64,000 bases of DNA from Leucogyrophana mollusca (Eukaryota > Basidiomycota > Agaricomycetes > Boletales), in contig MU266428.1 of NCBI GenBank assembly GCA_021014945.1, positions 31,177 to 95,176 on the forward strand, written 5' to 3'. The notes beneath the pieces are model-generated. The model ran no database searches, was not told where the DNA came from, and saw only the letters and a program-made list of their open reading frames with translations. Within the stretch, counting starts at the first letter, position 1; each line of letters starts with the position of its first letter. The position numbers and the translations under genes were made by a program. Below are positions 47,522-58,455 of the stretch, in pieces.

Positions 47522-50168
47522 ATGAGTTCTGTGGAACCAGCTCCACAGAGCTATGATCCAGGCGAAGACACACCGGAGAAAACCTCAAAGCAGAATCCTA
47601 TTTACGCACTTCAACTGCGCGCCTTTCTAGACGCGGCAGAAGACGTGGACGCGGACCAGGACGTAATCGAAGACCTTCTTGAAGGGGTCGATAGCGCAAG
47701 TGATGGCGACGTGACCGAACTGCATGACTTCGACAGCGAGAACGAGGATGGAGACATCGAAATCGACACTTCCGCCTTGTATGAACTCGAACAAGAAGGT
47801 ATGCGCTGCCTGCATCACTATCCCCCCCCAGCCGAGCAGACGCTGGTGCTGGGATTACTGGAAAATATATTCAGGGCTGTTATGTCTTTGGTCCGATTAC
47901 TTACTTAGACCTCAGCCCAGCAGGCCTGGACGAAGGACGAAATCAGAAGGATGATGCATCATCTCAAAGAACATGGTGTGTTTACTTGCAGAACTGCTGG
48001 ATATATTTTGCTATTGGTGCGGCGTCTCACGCTCGGACCATAAGGAATGAGCTCGTTTGTCAAAGAATATGTCATTACTCGGAACATCCCTATCGTCAAA
48101 CTGCTATTTGCATTTGGGATATATCTCGTGAGTTCCGGAAACGAACAATTGCAGCTCGTCTGGACTGACATGCACCCCCAGTGTCCAGAACTGCGAAACA
48201 AGCATGCCAAAACCATGCTGTACTTCCTGAGAGTTGCAATGTCCCGAGAGTAAGTTGGAAATCAAACAATTATGACTTGACAAGTCAATCTCTTTGACCA
48301 TTCAACTGAATGCCTTTTGCAGGCTTCATCTTCGAGAAAAGCTGCCTGAATACAACACCATATCAGATGCAGTCTCCCTCATTCGCAACTCGAGGCGCAT
48401 CGTCGTTCTCACAGGGGCCGGTATCAGTTGAGTGTACAGCCTTCGCCCGTCTACTTCCGCTATTCCAACCACAACTCGTTACCCAGGCGTATCATGTGGT
48501 ATTCCAGACTTCCGGTCGCGTGATGGTCTCTACGCTTCGTTGAAGGATAGAGGAGAGTATGATCTAGATGACCCTCAGCAAATGTAAGTGTCGCTTGCGC
48601 CTGGGATGCTGGATTCTAACGAAACCATTTGCCCTCTATCAACCCTAGGTTCGATATCCACTACTTTAGAGAAAATCCTGCCGGTAAGTACTACCCAACA
48701 GGCAGCTAGATCAAAATGCTGATCAACTCACCCTTCTGGCCCCACAGTATTTTAGTATGGGCACTTGCATAATCTCTTTCCTCGTTCACTAATGCTCAGG
48801 CCAATTGCCCACAAGCTCCTTTGCCAGGTGTGTCAAGACCACTTATTACCTTGTTTTGGCATTATCGTGCTTAGCTGTACATCACTCAGCCAAATATACC
48901 CATCTAATTTTATACCCTCGCCATGTCACCGCTTTATAAAAGTTCTAGAAGATAAAGACAAGGTAGTGCACTATCTTCGCTCGTGCCGTATCCCAGCCCA
49001 CTCAACACCAAACTCGCCCTTCTAGCTTCTCCGAGTATGTCGATTAAATTCTTCAGTCACTCAGCTAATACGCGGCGAACTCGCACATAATAGAACTATA
49101 CCCAGAACATCGACACGCTCGAAACCCTCACAGGAATAACCCGTGTCCTCCAATGTCACGGCTCTTTCAAGACAGCAACTTGTCTCCTTTGCCGCAGGCA
49201 GGTCCCAGGCGTCGAGATCGAGCGCGACATCCTCGCGCAGAAAGTCCCGTACTGCGCCACCTGCCTCGAGACTCATAAACAAGCAGAGGCCCTCAAGAAG
49301 CAGAATGGAAAGAAGAAAAGCAAGAAGAAGCAGAAGAAGAATGAGTGGGATGACGATAGCGATGAAAGCGACGACTTGCCGGTGGGCGTTATGAAGGTAT
49401 CAAAACTTCTGATACTACCTTTTGGCTTCGCTGTCTGATCTGTGTGCCATCTAGCCCGACATCACTTTCTTTGGAGAGAAGCTCACAGATGATTTTGACC
49501 ATGCGCTAATTGCGGATCGCGATGAAGTCGACTTGCTGCTCGTCATAGGAACCTCACTGAAAGTCTCACCTGTATCGGAAATTCTCTGTAAGCTCAATCC
49601 CTCTTATGGCCTGGTAATATCTGATACCTCTTGAAAGCCCATTTGCCGCACTCGGTGCCTCAGGTATGATAATAACCCGCAATGATCCGCCTATCACCAC
49701 TCAAAGGGCCTTCCGCTCCGCGCCAGATCCTCATCAACAAGACACCCATACGCCACATCAATCCAGACGTAGGCCTCCATCAATACAATATCGCCAATGT
49801 GCCAGCTCACATTAGACCTCCCCCAGATCGTGCTCCTTGGAAATGCGGATGACATAGTTCAACACTTATGTGATGAGTTGGAGTGGGACTTGCCGCCACC
49901 CATGTCTCAGAAGTTGCCGCCTCAATCCAAAATCGTGAAAAGATCACATGGGGAGATGCACGGTGGGACTCAACCCACTCGAGTGGGGAGCAGGTGAGGT
50001 CCAAGGACAGTTTTCTTGACGTATTATTTATCGCTGCACAGCCATGTGTGGTTATTCGAAGGCGCGGAAGGGGGCAAGTGGGTGGAAAATATCCTAGAGA
50101 AAAGTGAAGCACCATCCAACGGGAATATAGACGGAGGACCAGAGGCAAAGAAACCGCGAATCGGTTAA
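47522..50168 (+). CDS. Sir2-family NAD-dependent protein deacetylase, with three micro-exons
   Basis: Class I sirtuin that removes acetyl groups from histones and other proteins using NAD. Seventeen exons encode 540 aa: 47522-47798, 47916-47975, 48045-48127, 48182-48249, 48323-48426, 48487-48583, 48649-48683, 48748-48754, 48816-48827, 48890-48962, 49026-49034, 49094-49396, 49455-49587, 49638-49663, 49727-49768, 49827-49993, 50042-50168. The N-terminus is acidic. Rossmann and catalytic motifs are [33 protein letters not shown] and the catalytic His in LQCHGS. Zinc Cys pairs are CLLC and CATC, separated by a Lys-rich insert, followed by [14 protein letters not shown]. Micro-exons of 7, 12 and 9 nt are needed to restore [17 protein letters not shown] and KLLRNYTQN. 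Confidence 0.92.
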
Positions 50169-50256
50169 TCTCGCCGACGAAGAACCAGTACGGTGTTGCG
50201 GGTAGTATAAGTAGGTTGATCTCGGAAACGTAGTAATCCACTGCTGAGCATAAGTG

Positions 50257-51282
50257 TTACGGTTCATTGTTCTCGAAGAGTACCTCCCCATTGGCTTCTC
50301 CGTTCCGCGCGGGTATAGTGATCTTCCCTAGAGAAGTCCTGCTCTGCTTCGACGAGTGACGGCCGTTTCTTCCGGGGGCGCTCACGAAGTCGGTGATGTT
50401 TGATGAGGTGCCATTCGCATGGTGTGTGCGAAGAGGATAGAAGTCTTCATGTTCGTCATCATCCTCCGTTAAAGCCCGGTCATAGCCAGCTGGCGAAGCG
50501 GTATAGGATGAACGGAAGTGTCGAATGGAATTATATGACCCTTTCCGCAGATGGACGGCGTATGAGTAGAGAAGAAGTGCAAAGTATATCTGGCGCGCCA
50601 GCAAAAAGTCAGCACAATATCTGAAAAAAAAAAAATCAATCTCTATTTGCCTTTGAAAGCCAAGACACAGCGATGACCATCGCAGCAGTGCCTTTTTCTT
50701 CTTGCCAGATCATGTCAGCGGCAGCCGCGCGTTGCGCGTCCGTCATCGTATGGTTGACACCTGCGCCTTGCCTAATTGCGTCCTGAGCAGCTGAGTTTGA
50801 CTGTCGCTGCCCATCGTGAGGTATGTAGAGCCACCACACCACAGCAAAGAATGCGGTCCATGCGGTCGAGAGAACATGGTCCACGAAGAAAAGATGGGCG
50901 AAGTATAGCGTGTGTACTGGATTTTCCTGTGATTGGCCAGGTTAACGGGCAAGCTTCTCGAAATTGTCCGAAAGAGATAGGCACCTCCTTGATGGCCTTG
51001 AGGCCCCATCCAAGCGCGACGAGTCCAAGGGCAGAGTAGATATACAGGCTCAGTTGCGCGAATGATCCTCCAGCGCCAGTAAGGACGGCAATCAGGCCAT
51101 ACACGCCTGCCACTTTGTTAAACAGCTAAGATGAGGCGTTGAGTACAGAAAATTAGAAGGTAACATAACGGGGAACGGACAGCAAAGAGCAAAGCGACTG
51201 TTACGCCTGTCTTGAGGTCGAGGACACCGAGAAAAGACGAGAAGGGCCAGAGCCTCCATTCAGGGCGGAGCATGAGTTTCAT
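50257..51282 (-). CDS. KEI1: Inositol phosphorylceramide synthase regulatory subunit Kei1-like
   Basis: Kei1 (DUF1753) is the Golgi membrane partner of IPC synthase in sphingolipid synthesis. Four exons (51282-51181, 51125-50985, 50926-50651, 50589-50257) encode 283 aa. Family features are the start MKLMLRPEWRLWPFSSFLG, VLDLKTGVTVALLFALFNK, GVYGLIAVLTGAGGSFAQLS, LYIYSALGLVALGWGLKAI, and late IYFALLLYSYAVHLRKGSY; several TM helices are present. A soluble acidic tail follows. The third intron seems to start with GC (AAAG|GCAAAT). An in-frame upstream codon run exists, but the ATG at 51282 fits the family. It is convergent with Sir2, 88 bp apart. Confidence 0.87.
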
Positions 51283-51517
51283 ACGCAAGTCATGTATCAG
51301 CAAGAGTGATTTGTGAGAGTAAAGGACAGGTCAGTGATCAATGGAATGCAGAGGAAATGTAACAGCTTAGTCAGCGGGTAGCGAGGTGGCACGGATAGGT
51401 TAGGGTTGGAATTCTGGAGCTTGGCGCACTGACACTGTGCTCAGACTGAACGGAAATGAGAAAATATCCTTCTTTTTGCCAAGCAACTCGAGCCTTCTGT
51501 CTATGGAGATTCTGTGT

Positions 51518-52659
51518 TCACAAGTGCTGCAAGAAGAACTCGACCGACTTTTCAAACGCCCTCTCCTTACCTGCCTTGGTGGCAGGGTCGTTCAGGTCAC
51601 CACGGACGGCGAACCCATGGGTACATCCTTCATAGTACTCACGGACATACCCGGGGGCGAATTTACCGCCGCCAAGAATCTCGTCCGCTACTTTCTGCGC
51701 TTCGTGAGGGAACATCTGGTCAACTGTGCATGAGTTGATGAGAAGTGGTGCTTTTGATTGAGTAGCGTATTTCTAAGGAAATCTTAGCCGAGAGTAGGGA
51801 CAGCAGCACAGGAACAGTATTATTTACCTCAAGGTCATCGGGTACTTTCAGGAGAGAGGGATGCGCAACCACGGATACTTGGATGATGTTCTCGAAAGCG
51901 AGGTCGAAGACGTACCGGCCTTCAGAAGATATCAGTTTGACGGTATTTTGATGCTTACTCGAGCACCATACAGACCTCCCAAGCAGTACCCCGTGGCACC
52001 GAAGGTAGTCACCCCTTGTTCTTTGAGGGAAGCGATGACAGTGTCAAGAATCGGTCGAATTACCTCGGTGGGGTGGCGCGTCAACCAAGTCATGATGTCG
52101 AAGCCCGTCTGAAGTGAAATGATGAATGTTCAGAGGATGGCTGCAGACGAAAGACGTGGAGGGGAGGACACAAGACTCACTTCCATGGCATCAATGGGGA
52201 CGCCATCACCGTGCAAGTAATCAGGGGCGATAACCTACGATTTGTTCCTTGTAAACGCAGCTGTACAAAGGTAATAGGAAGCTACGCACCTTGAAACCGT
52301 TCCTTGCGAAGTCATCGACTAGGAGCTGTGACCAACGATGTCAAACGGTGTGATCAAACACTGGAGGTAAGACAGACCTTATTGTTGATAAACTCAATTC
52401 CGAACGCGTCAACCGCGTAGAGGATCACTTTTTCCTTCGCATAATCGCCGGTGGGGGTTCCCACATAGCATGGTATGCCGCCGATCATCTCCAATTTACC
52501 TGAGCTCATCAGTACACCTTTGGCGTCTCTCGGGAATGTGAATCCGTACCTTCAGGAGTGCCCTCGTGGCGAACGCCTGAGGATGCAAAGCCAATTGCAG
52601 TAGCCGCTCATCATCAACCCAAGCGACGCACCTTTTACACAATTCTGACAGAGACTCAT
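51518..52659 (-). CDS. Dienelactone hydrolase family protein, copy 1
   Basis: Alpha/beta hydrolase of the DLH family, which opens lactone-type intermediates in aromatic degradation; the natural substrate here is unknown. Eight exons (52659-52632, 52576-52550, 52499-52378, 52325-52290, 52234-52181, 52108-51976, 51919-51828, 51772-51518) encode 248 aa. The start MSLCQNCVKGVRHEGTPEG is typical. The nucleophile elbow is GYCLGG, the acid Asp is in CTVDQMF and the His in EGCTHGF. Ends with AFEKSVEFFLQHL. It has the same exon plan as the neighbouring copy 2, so the two arose by tandem duplication. Confidence 0.92.
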
Positions 52660-53654
52660 TGTGGAGTAGGGATTGGCCTTTGGGACGATACAGATTTATA
52701 GGAGAGGGTTGCAGAACAAACTAACGGGTGTCAATGATGTTGGGAGCGCAGTGAGGGAGGAGTTAGAGCAAGATCTGATAGAAGGCTGGTGAAGATCAGT
52801 GGATGAGACTATTTATACATTTCGTACTGATGCCATCGCTGACCTTTATGGAGAAGGTATCATGGTTTGCACGCCGAAGACAGGGGTGTGACTGCCGGGC
52901 CCCGGTACCCTCGGTGCTCCTACAAGCTAAGGATCCTTGTGTGCGCCAGCCGGCCAAGGGAAGAAAATCATGGTATCAATGTTCCATGTATCAAAGGATA
53001 CAACCGTGACGGTGCTGGGATGTCTACTTTGTACCTTGGATGATGGATGGACTCGCAATGGCGTCACGTCCGCGGGTAGTCTGTAGTGCGCGGCTATCCC
53101 ACGCTTATCCTCTCGGGGTTGAAGAAAGGAAACGAATGGTCCCTGTACTCGACAGCGTGTTAGTATAAACGGTAGTGGAGCTGGAATAAGGAAAGAACCT
53201 GCACGCACCCTCTGAGTCGGGCGAAGGTAAGTTACTGAGGGACCATGTGTCCAAGGCTTCGGTTTTTTGAGGCTCGTACTATGCATGATAGTAACACAAG
53301 ATTGACCAAATAGAAAACGTCAAGCGGACATCGCGAAACGGAGCAACCGGAGAAAGTGGATGCGAAAGGAACGACTAGGAACAAACCCACACTGAGAATG
53401 ACGAGTAGGTGGCCAGCTCCAAAGATGACCGATGAACTCGCAAGTTTCGAAACACACGCGTCTGCGATCGTTCTCGAAATGTGACAGGGACTGACAAGCG
53501 CGTGACCAGATGTGTCAAAGATGTCACCCACAGGACATGGCGACGTTGGTCATTTTTCGAACACATGTGCATATAAAATGACTTCTATAACTACAAAAAC
53601 GAAACCATTGGTACATTGCGCATAAATGCGTGTGATACTACAAGCCACCTTTGC
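52660..53654. other. Spacer between the tandem DLH genes
   Basis: About 1 kb. A hydrophobic 99-codon ORF on the minus strand (53,531-53,232) has no recognisable features and I do not call it. Confidence 0.5.
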
Positions 53655-54812
53655 TTACAGATGCTTCAAGAAGAACTCGACAGTCTTCGAGAATGCACCC
53701 TCCTTACCCGCCTTGGTCGCCGGGTCGTTCAGGTCGCCGCGGACGGCGAACCCATGGGTGCATCCTTCGAAGTACTCACGGACATACCCGGGTGCAAACT
53801 TGCCATCGCCGAGAATCTTATCGGCAACTGCTTGTGATTCGAGGGGGAACTGCTGGTCAACTGTGCAGGAGTTGATAAGAAGAGGCGCCTTTGAGGTCGC
53901 AGCGTATTTCTGGATGTGATTTTTTTCTTCAGCGGAGAAGGCGAGAAGGAAAGATGAATTCAAGTCTTACCTCGAGATCATCAGGAGTTTTCAGGAGCGA
54001 TGGGTGTGCGACCACAGACACTTTGATGATGTTTTCGAAAGCGAGATCGAAGACATATCGACCTTCAGCAGATTAGATCGCCGACCCTGTGGGAGTGCGG
54101 GGGTTTACGTACCACCAAAGCAGTAGCCGGTGGCTCCAAAGGTGGTGACACCATGTTCTTTCAGAGCAGCAATGACAGTGTCAAGGATTGGACGGGTCTT
54201 CTCAGTTGTGTGCCCAGGGAACCAAGCCATCAGGTCGAAGTTTTTCTATGGTAGACAGATATGAATATCTGCAAGGGATTCAATGACATAAACATAAACA
54301 TAGACTAACCCCCGGGTTCATGGCATCCTCGGGAATGGCGTCACCGTGCAGATAGTCGGGTGCAACAACCTGTATTGGCCTGAGGTTAGCAGCATTATGA
54401 AGGCAGACAATCATTATTGGTACAGGCCTTGAAGCCGTTCCGTGCGAAGTCATCGACAAGGAGCTAAAGATCATCTGTCGGTTAGAACACCGGAATACCA
54501 TCACACCGAGACAGACCTTGTTATTAAGGAGCTCGATACCGAAGACATCGGGCAAGAAAAGGACGACTTTGTCTTTCGGGTAGTCGACGGTGGGAGTGCC
54601 AACATAGCATGTGATGCCACCAATGGTCTCGATCTTGCCTGATAGACTGTTGTCATCACCACTGCGATTGGGAGAACCGAAGATTTATACCTTCAGGCTC
54701 GCCCTTATGGCGGACACCTGGGTGGATCGACAAAGTCTTAGCCTGGTTTGTCACGATCACCCGTGGCTTCCTGAAGTGCCGCACCTTGAACACAAGCACT
54801 GCAGAAACTCAT
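53655..54812 (-). CDS. Dienelactone hydrolase family protein, copy 2
   Basis: Second DLH paralog. Eight exons (54812-54785, 54717-54691, 54638-54517, 54463-54428, 54369-54310, 54245-54113, 54062-53971, 53909-53655) encode 250 aa. Exons 1, 2, 3, 4, 6, 7 and 8 have exactly the same length as in copy 1; only exon 5 differs (60 against 54 nt). Catalytic residues are conserved (GYCFGG, CTVDQQFP, EGCTHGF). The fourth intron lacks a usable GT donor and, by comparison with copy 1, seems to begin GCCTGT after TTCAAG. Copy 1 has GTGCGT at this place. The upper exon boundary of exon 5 therefore rests on the paralog. Confidence 0.9.
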
Positions 54813-55920
54813 AGCAATGGACAGGGGTGTTCGTTGATTGTTAATTAGGATTTAAAAGAAAAAAGGCAAGCTGCGGAACGAGGCAGAGTGGTTCAGACAA
54901 TGCTGGGAGAGTGAGGGAGATGCTAGGGCAGCTTGCGCGAGATTTATATGAGGACGCCGTGACATTCCTTATCCACGGTCCAAAATGGTTCCGCAATCTA
55001 CGAAAAGAATATGCAGCGCCAGTGATTGCGGCAACTTTGGCCATGTATTCCTCAGCGAGGATATTTTTAGCCTGCGTGAGATGGCACAATCACTGGTGTC
55101 TAATACCAAGATTGTAGCTGCTAGCAAAGAGCGGTAAAGTATAAGATACAGTCACGTACAAAACATGGTCCTGAAAGAGAGGGTAAGGCCGCATAAGGTA
55201 CGGCCCGAGCGCCCAAGCCGAGGGGCTGCGTCACTTCGGCCTCGGGATACGATGGAAACGGTCGGTTGGAGTGCCCTAAACAGCTAACAGTTTAATACGG
55301 CTGACTTACAACGTCATACTCAGCAGGGGTTGGGGTGTGGGTGCGAATTTCCTGCCGATGGCTCGCCCCAATTAGTTGTCCTCGGGGGTGATGACCCATA
55401 TGCACTTACCGGCCTCATATAAGCGAGTGACAGAATCTTGGTAGAGATATGAGAAGACTTGCAAGTCGGGCATTTGGGCACAAGATGATCTATCAAAGTA
55501 TCCTCTGTTGGGACCGAAACCCGGCTGATGACAGCAGCCTTGGGTGGGTTTAAACATGCCCACATACTGAAAGAGTTTTTTGGCTCGCGATGTATTTTGC
55601 GTCGAGGAAGGGAAGAAGCCACCCGAGCATAATGACCGTAGTGGCCAAACGCCGTTGACCTGAAGGTGTCAAGTTGTAAATAAGTTTCCGGCACGGCGGA
55701 GCGTGACTTTCGCTGTGACGGGACTGGTTGTGACAAAATGATCGGTCCCACGTGACGATTTCCTGCCCTGGCGAATCGAAACTGGTCCTCAAGGTCCCGC
55801 TTTCAGGTTTGGCCATCTCATCGCAGAGTCCTGTTGGTCGCCACGCCCAGTTCATTCGCACCATTATCACTGAAAATTGGTCTACAAATTACTGCGTCGA
55901 TAAATCTACAACACCCGACG
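54813..55920. other. Intergenic, 1.1 kb
   Basis: Minus-strand open segments near 55,320-55,750 (IDHLVPKCPTCKSSH) are suggestive, but no complete exon model was found. Otherwise it holds promoter and flank sequence. Confidence 0.4.
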
Positions 55921-57133
55921 ATGCCACCCCAGCCAGGAATGTTTGCCTTACCATACGCATCAACCCATAAAGCACGCGCCGACGTCCTCCAGCCAGACAG
56001 CATGAACATGGCCATCTCATATCAGACACACTCACAAAGTCAAGCGTCTATGCAAACTCAAGGAATCCATTACCAGCACCACCCACCAGCTGCCGGGTCC
56101 AGCTCAAGAGCGCACGGTAAATTTCCCTCAACTTTAATGTGCAGGTTACAACTTAAACAGCAACCTGCTAGGAGACGATGGTAAGCGTGATAAGAAACGG
56201 AAAGATATTTCCGGGAAACTGGGTAAGGAAATGCATGAGCGACGTGACGAGTACGTCCTTTACCACGAGACTGCATGGTACTCTCCGTCTCACTTCGTCA
56301 ACAGAGGCCGTCATCTCACTGAAAGTATTTCTGCCCTCCACAGCACCGCCATTCAGCTCGCTTCTCGACCAGAAACTCATCCTCTCTACAACCTCCGACT
56401 GTATCCCATTTCTTTGGAACGTTCCGCCATATTAGCACAGCTGTCCAGCGAGGGGAAACATTCACTCGAAATGGTGCAGACCGCGTACGAAGAAGAGAGA
56501 GAGAAAGTTGAAGAGGAGTGGCGAAAGGGACGGGATCGTATTCGGGAGAGATTACTCGAAGGGATTGAGGAGCGTCGGCGTCGAGCACGAGAAGAGAAGG
56601 AGGGAGAAGGGACTGTCAATGGTACGCCTTTCTCTACTCTAAGCACAAACCTAATGCGTGTGCTCAACGCCATTTTAGATCCCTCACTCGACTCGCAAAC
56701 ACGCTCACACATTACCCGCAAGCTACGCAACAAAGTCGCCGCATCACCACCACTCACCCCCCTCGGACTGCCCGGCGCAACCCTCGCAAACGGCTTGGGA
56801 AGTTCCACACCCATCACTGCTGGGCCTTTTCTGAACCCACACTCTCTCGCGGTCGACGAGCTCCCCTCTCCCTTCCCGTTCCCGCTAACATCCGTAACCT
56901 TGACGAACGGAAGTCACACAGCTACTGGCGGTGGTGGCGGAGGCGGAAGTTCAAGCCGGAGGCGCGCGAAGGGCACTGGACATTCTAGTATAGTTGGTGT
57001 CGGTGGGCTGGGGAAGAGCCTAGGTATGCTCGTCGGGAGCAAGGAGAGCGAGATTGAGGCGGACCTGAACGAGATTCGGCGCGTTAACAAGAGACGGAGA
57101 GCCGCTGCTGTGTCGTCAACAAAATTCTCGTAG
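55921..57133 (+). CDS. Sds3-like protein (histone deacetylase complex)
   Basis: Sds3/BRMS1-type proteins are structural subunits of Sin3-Rpd3 histone deacetylase complexes. Two exons (55921-56116, 56172-57133) encode 385 aa. After a Gln/Pro-rich N-terminus, the Sds3-like region starts KRDKKRKDISGKLGKEMHERRDEY (split here as KKRKDISGKLGKEMHE and RRDEYVLYHETAWY). A long charged coiled coil follows (AYEEEREKVEEEWRKGRDRI, RERLLEGIEERRRRAREE). The C-terminal part is Pro/Ser/Gly-rich with basic patches and ends EADLNEIRRVNKRRRAA. Assignment rests on the N-terminal block plus coiled coil, so a related family member is possible. Confidence 0.7.
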
Positions 57134-57246
57134 CATGAGGCATCGTCATCAAAGTCACGTGGTTGTAATGTATTCTATCTTCGGAGCGGAATTCGGAGAT
57201 TATTCCTCCCACCACTTCAGGTTCTTGCATCCGAAGGCAACCAGCA

Positions 57247-58455
57247 ATGTCTGAGCAAGCGATCCCCACCCGGCGCGTTTTTCCACCGTTGTATGTTGCT
57301 TCAGGGGATGTCTCTGTCGACAGGCTCGCGTTCTTTCACGTTCTTGAGCGCTTGAAGGTGAGCAGACTATCCGTTGTGAACACTCCTTGGCTATGTGATT
57401 AATGACACAAACCGACACAGACACAGAAGCGCACCGGCTGGGTTGACCATAAAGAACGTCCAGTACTCCCCTTTGCTATAGGTGACACTGATATGCTTGA
57501 CACTGCAGGTTCCCAATCCGGAAAGGTTCGCTGATTCTCTCCGTATCTCGTGGCACATGACCTGTTCTCTGACATGGAGTGGAACATGGTACCAGCATAT
57601 CAGACCATATGTACCGTATGGCCATTTTAGCGTTGTGTACGTCTGACACGAAGTTAGATGTCTCAAAGTGCGTTTATACCCTCCATATATCATACACTCG
57701 TCGACGCTGGCTGGCTCTCCGCTCGTCGCAGATGCGTTATGATGTGCCTTGTGCATGATCTAGCAGAGGCTCAGGGTAAGGCCTCTTTGGGGCAATATGT
57801 TCTTTAACTTACCTGGATAAGAGCAGTTGGCGATATCACTCCCCGCGAAGGCATCTCCAAACCGGAGAAACGTAGACTAGAAGGCGTGCGTCTCCTTCTC
57901 GTTGGAATTTCCATTGCTGTAGAGCACCTCAACCACTCACAGGAGGCGATGCAAAATTTTGTGCATGAAATGCTGCACGGGAGCCCAGCTGCGCTACAGA
58001 TAGAAGCTCTGTGGAAGGTATGTCTAGCGTTTTGCGCCGTTTTTCTAAAACAGAAAATAGAAAAACATCTGCCATACAGGAGTACGAAGAACAAGAAACC
58101 GACGAAGCAAAATTTGTCAAAGGTGCGCTAAGGCTCATTTTGTTGGCATGCAACATGTTTCAAACAAGCACGTTAGATCTCGACAGGTTCGAGATGGCCA
58201 CCCAAGGTGAGCATCACTATATCGCATCCAGTCAGATATATTATTGTTAACCTTAACCTCGTGTACTTAGCTCTTGAGTACGAGAAGGCAGATGGGACAC
58301 CGAGGCTGCAGTCGTTCTTTGATAGCAGTCTGCCGTTTTTGCGCCATGCAGAAGTCAAGGAGTGGGGTGAGGCGGTCACGAGAGAGCGCCAAAGCATTGT
58401 GGATAAGCAACACAATGGCGCTCGTCTTACAGATCCCGGGCCATATTGTGGGTGA
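57247..58455 (+). CDS. HD-domain phosphohydrolase (HDDC2/YGK1-type 5'-deoxynucleotidase)
   Basis: Metal-dependent hydrolase of 5'-(deoxy)nucleotides. Ten exons (57247-57357, 57421-57462, 57509-57525, 57596-57652, 57732-57775, 57827-57885, 57943-58017, 58080-58122, 58177-58206, 58271-58455) encode 220 aa. Motifs are FHVLERLK-TQKRTGWVDH, SISDHMYRMAILAL, the HD pair in MMCLVHDLAEAQVGDITP and KPEKRRLEGEAMQNF, then ALWKEYEEQETDEAKFVKDL and DRFEMATQALEYE. One exon is only 17 nt. The second donor (GTACTC at 57463) adds three residues relative to typical members and is the weakest junction. It lies 113 bp downstream of the Sds3-like gene on the same strand. Confidence 0.9.

Noticed and set aside
53232..53531. 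Hydrophobic 99-codon minus ORF between the DLH genes
   Set aside because: No recognisable family, no splice context, and composition like translated noncoding DNA.
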